This document shows positions 1-5,643 of a stretch of 6,870 nt of DNA, piece by piece (position 1 is the stretch's first letter; every line of letters begins with the position of its first letter). Origin of the DNA: Gammaproteobacteria bacterium (GTDB lineage: Bacteria > Pseudomonadota > Gammaproteobacteria > Tenderiales > Tenderiaceae); NCBI GenBank assembly GCA_024276775.1, contig JAJRWO010000098.1, positions 1-6,870 of the forward strand. Direction: 5' to 3'. Made by a program: the position numbers and the translations under genes. Below the pieces are notes generated by a model. The model had not been told where the DNA came from and did no database searches. It was given only the letters and a program-made list of their open reading frames with translations.

Positions 1-87
1 AACAACATCTTGCACTGCACCGCTATAATATTCCAGATATTGATGAGCTGAAATTTGCAAAACAAAATAAACCTTTCGATTAGACAT
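1..87 (-). CDS. DUF2835-family small protein, N-terminal fragment (runs off left edge)
   Basis: The minus strand reads from an ATG at 87 down to base 1 without a stop, giving 29 residues that begin MSNRKVYFVLQISAHQYL and continue EYYSGAVQDVV. This resembles the start of DUF2835 proteins, short gammaproteobacterial proteins of unknown function (roughly 70-80 aa) with an N-terminal pattern like Y-x-F-x-L-x-I-S-x-x-x-x-L-x-Y-Y-x-G followed by V-V. A GGTGG stretch lies about six bases before the ATG and could serve as ribosome binding site. The gene has the same orientation as the O-methyltransferase gene upstream but is separated from it by about 210 nt, so it may have its own promoter. The family call rests on remembered consensus and only 29 residues; the function is unknown. 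Confidence 0.65.
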   Translation of the reverse strand, partial: MSNRKVYFVLQISAHQYLEYYSGAVQDVV

Positions 88-297
88 AGTGGGCCACCAT
101 TGTACGTCAGCTAATTTTTTACCTGAATCCTGCAAGTGATCCAGGAATTAAACAAGCGGCATCGTTAACGTTTGCGAGACCGCAGAAAACATTCCATTCA
201 AGGTGTTTCTGTGGTTGTATATTCATAACGCTATGGGTTGGGTATAGAATAAAAACGGCTGCAGTTTCGAATAGCACCAAGCCAACCCAGCCAGTTG
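88..297. other. Intergenic gap with no supported gene
   Basis: About 210 nt between the DUF2835-like start and the end of the O-methyltransferase gene. I see no convincing ORF, tRNA-like fold or classic hairpin-plus-T terminator. Two weak dyads are present. One is an imperfect stem-loop at 126-149 (AATCCTG against CAGGAATT, nine-base loop). The other is an 8-bp inverted repeat, TGGGTTGG at 234-241 with CCAACCCA at 282-289, around a 40-nt loop. The gap should contain the promoter or leader of the DUF2835-like gene, but no clear -35/-10 pair was found. Confidence 0.5.
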
Positions 298-960
298 TTA
301 TTTCTTTCTAATCAGACTTAAACCATCACCAACCGGGATCATGCTAATATCTATACGGGCATCATTTTTTACACATAAATTAAATTTACGGATGGCTGTG
401 GTTGCAGGCGTTTTGTTTTCAGGGTCAGCGACGCTGCCGCCCCACAAAACATTGTCCACCACAATCAAACCACCCGGACGCAGCAACTGCAAACAGCGCT
501 GATAATAATTTAAATAATTTTCTTTGTCGGCGTCGATAAAGACAAAATCAAATTGCCCCTCCTTGCCATCCTGCAACAAGGCATCCAGTGTTTCCAGCGC
601 AGGTGCAAGGCAAAGATTTATCTTGTGCGCCTGCCCTGCACGCTGCCAATATTTTCTAGCAATAGCGGTCCATTTTTGACTCACATCACAAGCAATCAAG
701 CAGCCATCATCCGGCAGAGCCATTGCAATTGCCAAGGCACTGTAGCCAGTGAAAGTGCCTATCTCGATCGCCTTGCGCGCACCAAGCAACCGTACCAACA
801 AGGTCATCAATTGGCCCTGCTCAGGAGCGACTTGCATCACCGCCATTTCAAGCCCGGCGGTTTCGTCGCGCAGCGCGGCCATCACCTCTGGTTCGCGTAA
901 CGAAACATCGCACAAATAATCATAAGTGAGTTGATCCAGAAATATAGTTTTTGATGACAT
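298..960 (-). CDS. Cation-dependent class I SAM O-methyltransferase (caffeoyl-CoA O-methyltransferase-like)
   Basis: Transfers a methyl group from SAM to a hydroxyl, usually of a catechol-like small molecule; the substrate is not predictable here. The 220-aa protein matches the usual size of the Methyltransf_3 (CCoAOMT/COMT-like) family. SAM-binding motif I is EIGTFTGYS at residues 66-74, with an acidic residue at 92 (ACD). Divalent-metal ligands are expected at D143/D145 within FIDADK (141-146, including the conserved Lys) and at D169-N170 in VVDN. The C-terminal PVGDGLSL is also typical. I chose the ATG at 960 because GGAG lies five bases upstream; an in-frame ATG at 981 would add seven residues and has less support. 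It is the last gene of a minus-strand trio after yjjV and gloC, 32 nt behind gloC. Cytoplasmic, with no signal peptide or membrane segment. Confidence 0.88.
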   Translation of the reverse strand: MSSKTIFLDQLTYDYLCDVSLREPEVMAALRDETAGLEMAVMQVAPEQGQLMTLLVRLLGARKAIEIGTFTGYSALAIAMALPDDGCLIACDVSQKWTAIARKYWQRAGQAHKINLCLAPALETLDALLQDGKEGQFDFVFIDADKENYLNYYQRCLQLLRPGGLIVVDNVLWGGSVADPENKTPATTAIRKFNLCVKNDARIDISMIPVGDGLSLIRKK

Positions 961-965
961 TTTTT

Positions 966-969
966 CTCC
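966..969 (-). promoter_or_regulatory. Ribosome binding site of the O-methyltransferase gene
   Basis: GGAG on the minus strand, followed by AAAAA and then ATG at 960. It decides the start in favour of 960 over the in-frame ATG at 981, because it lies inside the extension. Confidence 0.6.
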
Positions 970-992
970 ATAATACGCCAAGCAAACGATGA

Positions 993-1625
993 TCAGGCCT
1001 GTAAAAAAGGGTTATTTTGTCGTTCATGACCAAGACTGGACATGGGCCCATGACCAGGAACGAACATCACTTCATCACCCAGTGGCAATAGTTTTTCTTT
1101 AATTGCAATAATCAGTTGTTCATGATCACCTTGCGGAAAGTCTGTTCGTCCAATTGCCCCCTGAAACAAGACATCACCGACAAAGGCCAGCTTGTCTGTC
1201 TCACTAAAAAAAATCACATGCCCTGGTGTATGGCCAGGACAATGCAACACCGATAACACGGCATCGCCGAATGTAACTCTTTGCCCTTCTTCCAGCCATC
1301 GGTCTGGCTCAAAGGCATCAACATGTGCAAGGCCAAACATCTCTGCCTGTTTCGGTAGTGACTGCAACCAGAAGGCATCGGCCTGGTGCGGACCTATAAT
1401 GGGTACAGCAAGTTTTGTCGCAATTTGCTTTGCTCCCCCCACATGATCGAGATGGCCGTGAGTCAGTAAAATTTTTTCCAACTGTAAACCTTTCTCAGCC
1501 ACCTGCGCCAATAGCTCTTCAATATCACCACCGGGATCAATCAAGGCGGCCTTATTACTGTTTTCACACCAGATTAAGGAACAGTTTTGCTGGTAAGCAG
1601 TGACCGGAATAATTTTATATTTCAC
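993..1625 (-). CDS. gloC: Metallo-beta-lactamase-fold hydroxyacylglutathione hydrolase, YcbL/GloC type (type II glyoxalase)
   Basis: Hydrolyses thioesters such as S-lactoylglutathione to D-lactate and glutathione, the second step of methylglyoxal detoxification, in the cytoplasm. The 210 residues are close to E. coli YcbL (about 215 aa) and parallel it along most of the length: K-I-I-P-V-T-A start, NCSLIWCE, LTHGHLDHVG, HCPGHTPGH and the NPFLQ tail. The metal-binding set is complete: H56, H58, D60 and H61 in THGHLDH, H132 in HCPGH, the bridging D151 in VGD, and H192 in PGHGP. It lacks the long C-terminal substrate domain of classical GloB, as expected for this type. The start codon is GTG at 1625, with AGGTG about six bases upstream. 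It begins 12 nt after the yjjV-like stop, so the two are probably co-transcribed. Confidence 0.9.
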   Translation of the reverse strand: MKYKIIPVTAYQQNCSLIWCENSNKAALIDPGGDIEELLAQVAEKGLQLEKILLTHGHLDHVGGAKQIATKLAVPIIGPHQADAFWLQSLPKQAEMFGLAHVDAFEPDRWLEEGQRVTFGDAVLSVLHCPGHTPGHVIFFSETDKLAFVGDVLFQGAIGRTDFPQGDHEQLIIAIKEKLLPLGDEVMFVPGHGPMSSLGHERQNNPFLQA

Positions 1626-1629
1626 CTTG

Positions 1630-1634
1630 CACCT
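1630..1634 (-). promoter_or_regulatory. Ribosome binding site for the GTG start of gloC
   Basis: AGGTG on the minus strand lies in the 12-nt gap between the yjjV-like stop (TGA, 1638-1640) and the GTG at 1625. It supports initiation at the GTG rather than at a downstream Met. Confidence 0.45.
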
Positions 1635-1637
1635 ATC

Positions 1638-2420
1638 TCAATTATTTTTTATCGCCAACACCGCCAGCACATTTTCTGTTGTGGCAGCGGCAATTGTTTC
1701 TGTACTTTCAGCCCTGATTTCAGCCAATGCCAACAAATATTGCGGCAGATATTGGGGGCTATTGCGCTGACCACGGCAAGACTGACCTGACATATCAGGG
1801 GCATCGGTCTCCAGCACAATGGCTTGCAGGGGTAGCTGCTGGGCCAGTTTACGTAATTTTACTGATCGTTCGTAGGTCATCATGCCACCAAAGCCTAGTT
1901 TGAAACCCAAGGCGATGTATTGCCGCCCCTGTTCAAGACTGCCATTAAAGGCATGTACAATACCGCCCTTTGGGCGAATGCGCTTCAACATTGAAATCAC
2001 CGGATCATGCGCCTTGCGCACATGCAGAATAAGCGGCAAGTGGGCCGTATTGGCAATGGCAAGCTGGGCTTCAAATAAGGCGATCTGACGCCGCCTATCC
2101 AGGCCAGAAAGATAAAAATCCAGACCAACCTCACCCACGGCGACCACATCATTTTCATCTGCCAGGCGTTGCTCAAGCCGTTTCAGGTCATCTGCTCCGT
2201 GCTGTTCAAGATACACCGGATGTAAGCCCAAGACAGGGTAAAGCCCGGTTTGCTGACGACAAAGCCGCAACAACTTATCCCAACCAGGCGCGGTAATCCC
2301 CGGCACGACTATTCTGCTGATCCCTTGCGCACGGCAATCTGCCAACACGGCATCGCGGTCGGCATCAAAATTGGCAACATCAATGTGGCAATGGCTATCA
2401 ATAATCTCCATACAAAACAT
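1638..2420 (-). CDS. yjjV: TatD-family metal-dependent hydrolase, YjjV-like
   Basis: A TIM-barrel amidohydrolase-superfamily protein. TatD relatives are metal-dependent nucleases, but the physiological substrate of the YjjV branch is not settled. Counted from the ATG at 2420 (260 aa), metal ligands are visible: H10 and H12 in DSHCHID, E97 in AVGEVGLDF, H133 in LILHVR, H156 in IVHAFNG, and D206 in LETDAPDM. The stretches VVAVGE-GLD, GLHP, GG-TY and LLETDAPDM resemble E. coli YjjV more than TatD or YcfH. The first Met has a weak GAAG four bases upstream; Met4 (ATG at 2411) would give the more usual MEIIDSHCH start but lacks a good RBS. It is the first gene of the yjjV-gloC-O-methyltransferase set and is divergent from cmoA. 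Cytoplasmic. Confidence 0.88.
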   Translation of the reverse strand: MFCMEIIDSHCHIDVANFDADRDAVLADCRAQGISRIVVPGITAPGWDKLLRLCRQQTGLYPVLGLHPVYLEQHGADDLKRLEQRLADENDVVAVGEVGLDFYLSGLDRRRQIALFEAQLAIANTAHLPLILHVRKAHDPVISMLKRIRPKGGIVHAFNGSLEQGRQYIALGFKLGFGGMMTYERSVKLRKLAQQLPLQAIVLETDAPDMSGQSCRGQRNSPQYLPQYLLALAEIRAESTETIAAATTENVLAVLAIKNN

Positions 2421-2467
2421 TGTACTTCAACTGGCACGATCCCTGTGTACCGGCTACTTGGTGTATT

Positions 2468-3237
2468 ATGGGTCTGCATCAATTAACCGAACCCAGCGCC
2501 ATGGACCACAAACGCAACCAAGACGCCATCTACGCAAAAACCCATCATCAAATCGTTGATTTTGAATTCAACGACGCAGTGGCGCGCGTCTTTCCCGATA
2601 TGATTCGCCGTTCTGTACCGGGCTATGGCACTCTGATTACCATGCTCGGCCTGCTGGCCGAAGAATATGCTCAGCCGAGCAGTAATATCTATGATCTGGG
2701 CTGCTCGCTAGGAGCCGCATCACTGTCAATGCGCAGACGCATACCCCATCACGACTGTCGTATCATCGCCGTCGACAATTCAGAAGCGATGGCAATGCAG
2801 TGTCGTAACAACATCGCTGACGACCTTTCAGCCATCGAAGTTGATGTCCTTTGCACGGATATTCGCGAACTGGATTTTGAGCCAGCATCGGTGGTTATCC
2901 TAAACTTCACACTGCAGTTTTGCCACCGCCGGACAGGCAACAGTTGTTAGAAAACATTTATGCAAGCCTGCTACCGGGGGGTGTCCTGGTATTGTCTGAA
3001 AAAATTGTTTTTGATGATGCCGACGAAACCGAGCTAAAAAACAGCTTACACCTGGCATTTAAAAAGGCCAACGGTTATAGCGAACTGGAAATCAGCCAGA
3101 AGCGCTCTGCACTTGAGAATGTATTGATTCCAGATTCGCTACTACTGCATCAGCAACGACTTAAGGCTATCGGTTTCAAGCAAAGCAGCACTTGGTTTCA
3201 ATGCTTTAATTTCGCCTCTATCCTTGCCATCAAATGA
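2468..3237 (+). pseudogene. cmoA: cmoA, carboxy-SAM synthase, split by a one-base frameshift
   Basis: CmoA converts SAM and prephenate to carboxy-S-adenosyl-methionine (Cx-SAM), the donor used by CmoB on tRNA U34. The reading frame is broken. The first part runs from ATG 2468 (or ATG 2501) to TTT 2918-2920, then continues as unrelated residues to a TAG at 2948-2950. The second part continues in the -1 frame from 2920 to TGA 3237. Joining at the T4 run gives TLQF-LPPPDRQQ-LLENIY, matching CmoA with no other lesion. The spliced product is 245 aa from ATG 2501 (E. coli CmoA 247) or 256 aa from ATG 2468, which has a GGTG four bases upstream. SAM motif YDLGCSLGAASLS and FPDMI-RSVPGY lie in part one; LSEK, KKANGYSELEISQKRS (with the Arg believed to bind the Cx-SAM carboxylate) and WFQCFNF lie in part two. 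The stop overlaps the cmoB start. It could be a sequencing indel, a recent mutation or, less likely, recoding. Confidence 0.85.
2918..2921 (+). other. Frameshift site in cmoA (T4 run)
   Basis: In the upstream frame the codons are CTG CAG TTT TGC. If the run held five Ts it would read CAG TTT TTG CCA CCG CCG GAC, restoring the CmoA sequence QFLPPPD. The loss of one T here is the simplest explanation. The zero frame meets TAG 27 nt after the run. Confidence 0.8.
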
Positions 3238-4208
3238 TCGATTTCGACCCGCTTTACCAAAAACTAAGCGGTACCGCTCTTGAGCCTTTGGTCGCAGCGC
3301 TGCCGGGACTCCTCGAACAAAACTTCAGTGAAAAACGCCACGGTGATTTAGCCCGATGGTTTGCCGCCCTTAATGCCCTGCCACACGTCGAAGCTCGCAA
3401 GGTAAATCTGAATGCCGGCGCTATCACTGTCGGCGATGAAAACAGCTGCTCAGCTGAGGTGCGCAACAATATAGAGACCGCCTTAAGGCAACTAATGCCC
3501 TGGCGCAAAGGCCCGTTCTCAATTCATGGCGTCGACATTGATACCGAGTGGCGCTCTGACATAAAATGGGATCGTCTCAAGGATCATATCCAGCCACTTG
3601 AGGGACGCACCGTGCTTGATGTTGGCTGCGGCAGTGGCTACCACTGCTGGCGCATGACCGGAGCGGGTGCTGAATTGGTCATTGGCATTGATCCATCACC
3701 ACTATTCGTGATTCAGCATCAGGCCATCAAACATTTTGTCGGCAACCACAACAGCTTTGTGTTGCCGCTTGGCATTCAGGACATGCCTGAAAGACTGACC
3801 GCCTTTGACACGGTATTTTCCATGGGTGTGCTTTATCATCGCCGCTCACCATTGGATCATTTAATCGAATTACGCAATAACCTGCGCCATGGGGGCGAAC
3901 TGGTACTGGAAACACTGGTCATCGAAGGCCAACAGAGTGAATGTCTGATGCCGGAAGAGCGTTACGCCAAAATGCGCAACACCTGGTTTATTCCCTCCTG
4001 CGCCACACTGGCATTATGGCTCAGGCGCTGTGGCTTCAGGGACGTCAAGCTTGTGGACACGTCCATCACCAGGATTACCGAACAACGCAGCACCGTGTGG
4101 ATGCAGTACGAGTCACTGATTGATTATCTCGCTCCCAACGACAACAGCAAAACAGCCGAAGGCTATCCGGCACCAAGACGGGCGATTTTCACCGCCACAC
4201 GACCATAA
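3234..4208 (+). CDS. cmoB: tRNA U34 carboxymethyltransferase CmoB
   Basis: Transfers the carboxymethyl group of Cx-SAM to 5-hydroxyuridine at tRNA position 34, giving cmo5U, which broadens wobble reading. The 324 aa match the usual length (E. coli 323), and the similarity is dense throughout: LMPWRKGPFS (88-97, with Lys92 expected to contact Cx-SAM), GVDIDTEWRSD-KWDR, SAM motif I LDVGCGSGYH (128-137), GIDPS, FDTVFSMGVLYHRRSPL (191-207, Tyr201 another expected Cx-SAM contact), GELVLETLVI, YAKMRN and the C-terminal KTAEGYPAPRRA. The ATG at 3234 overlaps the cmoA stop (ATGA, 3234-3237), implying translational coupling. The gene is intact, in contrast to cmoA. It ends 47 nt before the convergent ubiI stop, with no obvious terminator hairpin between them. 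Confidence 0.96.
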   Translation: MIDFDPLYQKLSGTALEPLVAALPGLLEQNFSEKRHGDLARWFAALNALPHVEARKVNLNAGAITVGDENSCSAEVRNNIETALRQLMPWRKGPFSIHGVDIDTEWRSDIKWDRLKDHIQPLEGRTVLDVGCGSGYHCWRMTGAGAELVIGIDPSPLFVIQHQAIKHFVGNHNSFVLPLGIQDMPERLTAFDTVFSMGVLYHRRSPLDHLIELRNNLRHGGELVLETLVIEGQQSECLMPEERYAKMRNTWFIPSCATLALWLRRCGFRDVKLVDTSITRITEQRSTVWMQYESLIDYLAPNDNSKTAEGYPAPRRAIFTATRP

Positions 4209-4255
4209 ATACAAGCAACCCTTAACAAAAAACAGCCCGCCTGTCGCCAACTTTC

Positions 4256-5464
4256 CTAGCTACTGGCCAGCTTCGGCAGGTCACTCCGGTCACCCATGGC
4301 ATACGCCATTAAGAGGCGTTTGACGGGTGTCAGGCGATGACCGGCATTGAGACCCCGATTACGTGCCCGCTTGACCGGCTCCAACGGCGAACCAAACAGA
4401 CGTTTAAAAGCATCCATCGACAACATCATGGCGATATTCTGGCCCTTACGCCAGCGTTCATAACGTCGCAGGTTTTGTAGCAAACCAATATCACGGCGCA
4501 TGGCGTGACTGGCCAGCACTGTTTCTGCCAGTGCTGCGGCATCCAATACGCCGAGATTTACCCCCTGGCCAGCCAACGGATGGATGGCGTGGGCGGCATC
4601 ACCCACCAGGGCAATACGTTGTTTGGCGTAATCCAGCGCGTGTTGCAGACGTAATGGAAATCGACCGCGTTCATGCACTTCAATCACCCGGCCCAGCTTA
4701 TATTCAAACGCCTCTCCCAGCTGCGCCATAAACTGCGCATCACTCATCGCCACCAGCTCAGCCGCCTGTTCTGGCGCTGTTGACCAGACCACACAGGAAT
4801 AATGATCATGCATAGGCAAAAAAGCCAATGGCCCGTGCGCCAGAAACCGTTGCCAGCAGGTATGCTGATGAGACTGCTCGGTTTTAATAATGGCCATCAC
4901 CGCATGCTGATCGTACCCCCAACCCTTGGTCATAATGCCGGCCCGTTCACGCACTGGCGAGGAAGCACCATCCGCCGCCACTAGCAATTTGCTACGCAAT
5001 TGCCCGCCACCGTCGAGACCAATGCAAATATGATCCTGTTCATCATGCCACTGCTGCCAGCATGCGGGAGCCATCACATCAATGTTTTCAAACTCAGTTA
5101 GCCGCTGTAGCAGCGCCGACTGAATGACTCGATTTTCGACGATGTAGCCCAAGCTCGGCTCACCTACCTCAGCAGAATCAAAGTGAATCACCCCATCACC
5201 ACCCGCATCCCAAACATGCATCTCGCCATAAGCAGTGATCCGCTGAGCAACCATGCCCTGCCAGGCTCCAATACTATTAAAAACCTTGCGGCTAGCATGT
5301 GTAATAGCAGAAACACGCAGGCCAATACTATCTTCAGGCCAATCTGTCGCCATTGGCTTAGCCTCCAACACGGCAACGCGCAGAGCTGAGCCACCCAGAC
5401 TGCAAGCCAAGGTTAAACCAACCATACCGCCACCCACGATGACCACATCATATTGTTCAGACAT
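4256..5464 (-). CDS. ubiI: FAD-dependent aromatic hydroxylase of the UbiH/COQ6 family, UbiI (VisC)-like
   Basis: A flavin monooxygenase of aerobic ubiquinone synthesis; UbiI hydroxylates C5 of the polyprenylphenol ring. From the ATG at 5464 the protein is 402 aa (E. coli UbiI 400). It has the N-terminal dinucleotide motif VVIVGGGMVGL (GGGMVG at 11-16), RVSAI near 50-54, VWD at 84-86, YIVEN-VIQ around 108, the DG motif AADGASSPVRERAG (164-176) and the GD motif RIALVGDAAHAIHPLAGQGVNLG (283-305). The C-terminal ARNRGL...PVKR...AMG pattern is shared with the paralogue at the right edge. UbiI is preferred over UbiH or UbiF from overall resemblance, though assignment within this family is the weaker part of the call. 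The 5464 start has GGAGG three bases upstream; an ORF extension to 5524 includes repeat-derived residues and is unlikely. It is convergent with cmoB. Confidence 0.88.
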   Translation of the reverse strand: MSEQYDVVIVGGGMVGLTLACSLGGSALRVAVLEAKPMATDWPEDSIGLRVSAITHASRKVFNSIGAWQGMVAQRITAYGEMHVWDAGGDGVIHFDSAEVGEPSLGYIVENRVIQSALLQRLTEFENIDVMAPACWQQWHDEQDHICIGLDGGGQLRSKLLVAADGASSPVRERAGIMTKGWGYDQHAVMAIIKTEQSHQHTCWQRFLAHGPLAFLPMHDHYSCVVWSTAPEQAAELVAMSDAQFMAQLGEAFEYKLGRVIEVHERGRFPLRLQHALDYAKQRIALVGDAAHAIHPLAGQGVNLGVLDAAALAETVLASHAMRRDIGLLQNLRRYERWRKGQNIAMMLSMDAFKRLFGSPLEPVKRARNRGLNAGHRLTPVKRLLMAYAMGDRSDLPKLASS

Positions 5465-5467
5465 AAG

Positions 5468-5472
5468 CCTCC
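5468..5472 (-). promoter_or_regulatory. Ribosome binding site of ubiI
   Basis: GGAGG on the minus strand, with CTT between it and the ATG at 5464. It is strong though closely spaced, and it decides the start against the in-frame ATGs at 5476 and 5524. Confidence 0.6.
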
Positions 5473-5489
5473 ACATGTCACTTTTCAAA

Positions 5490-5506
5490 ATAATAGCACG
5501 GCTATT
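5490..5506 (-). promoter_or_regulatory. Candidate extended -10 promoter of ubiI overlapped by a short dyad
   Basis: On the minus strand TGCTATTAT (5498 to 5490) fits an extended -10 (TGnTATAAT with one mismatch). It would place a transcript start about 18 nt before the ATG. No good -35 is visible 17 bases upstream. The hexamer lies in a perfect dyad, AATAGC (5492-5497) and GCTATT (5501-5506) around ACG, which could be an operator or chance. ubiI may need its own promoter because an opposite-strand gene separates it from ubiH. Confidence 0.3.
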
Positions 5507-5520
5507 TGATCGGTATTGGC

Positions 5521-5551
5521 CCATTCACCCCCCCATTCACCCCATTTATCC
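5521..5551. repeat. Short direct repeats in the divergent intergenic region
   Basis: CCATTCACCCC occurs exactly at 5521-5531 and 5533-5543 (12-nt period), followed by a degenerate copy starting CCATT at 5542. The repeats lie between the ubiI start and the Gly/Met-repeat gene, upstream of both. They could be binding sites for a regulator or a small slippage duplication; the sequence alone does not decide. Confidence 0.6.
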
Positions 5552-5576
5552 TGCAATGAATATTAGAGAAACCTGC

Positions 5577-5606
5577 TAGACATACCCTCCCATATGTTAG
5601 TATGAA
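5577..5606 (+). promoter_or_regulatory. Weak candidate promoter of the Gly/Met-repeat protein gene
   Basis: TAGACA (5577-5582, five of six matches to TTGACA) is followed after 18 bases by TATGAA (5601-5606, four of six matches to TATAAT). Transcription would begin near 5613, after the first in-frame ATG (5602) and about 30 nt before the ATG at 5644, which agrees with choosing the latter start. Consensus matching by eye only. Confidence 0.25.
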
Positions 5607-5643
5607 CGCACCATTCAGAAAAGTCGTTGGTGATTGCAAAATT

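Noticed and set aside
3..83. Plus-strand open frame ending in TAG at 81-83, looking like the C-terminus of a protein entering from the left.
   Set aside because: Twenty-six open codons are not unusual by chance, and the minus strand of the same bases gives a DUF2835-like start with an ATG and possible RBS, which is better supported.
126..149. Imperfect stem-loop AATCCTG/CAGGAATT as a terminator.
   Set aside because: No T-run follows the stem on either strand; the nearby T6 run precedes it on the plus strand, which is the wrong side.
234..289. Inverted repeat TGGGTTGG/CCAACCCA downstream of the O-methyltransferase gene as a terminator.
   Set aside because: The loop is 40 nt, and the T-rich stretch lies inside the loop rather than after the stem.
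2464..2469. TATTAT just before the cmoA start as a -10 box.
   Set aside because: No acceptable -35 lies 16-18 bases upstream, and it overlaps the preferred ATG at 2468; it would matter only if the ATG at 2501 is the true start.
2915..2923. Programmed -1 ribosomal frameshifting in cmoA.
   Set aside because: The zero-frame codons CAG TTT TGC do not form an X XXY YYZ slippery heptamer, no clear downstream stem-loop was seen, and CmoA families are not known to be recoded. A T4 run is also short for polymerase slippage. Kept only as an alternative.
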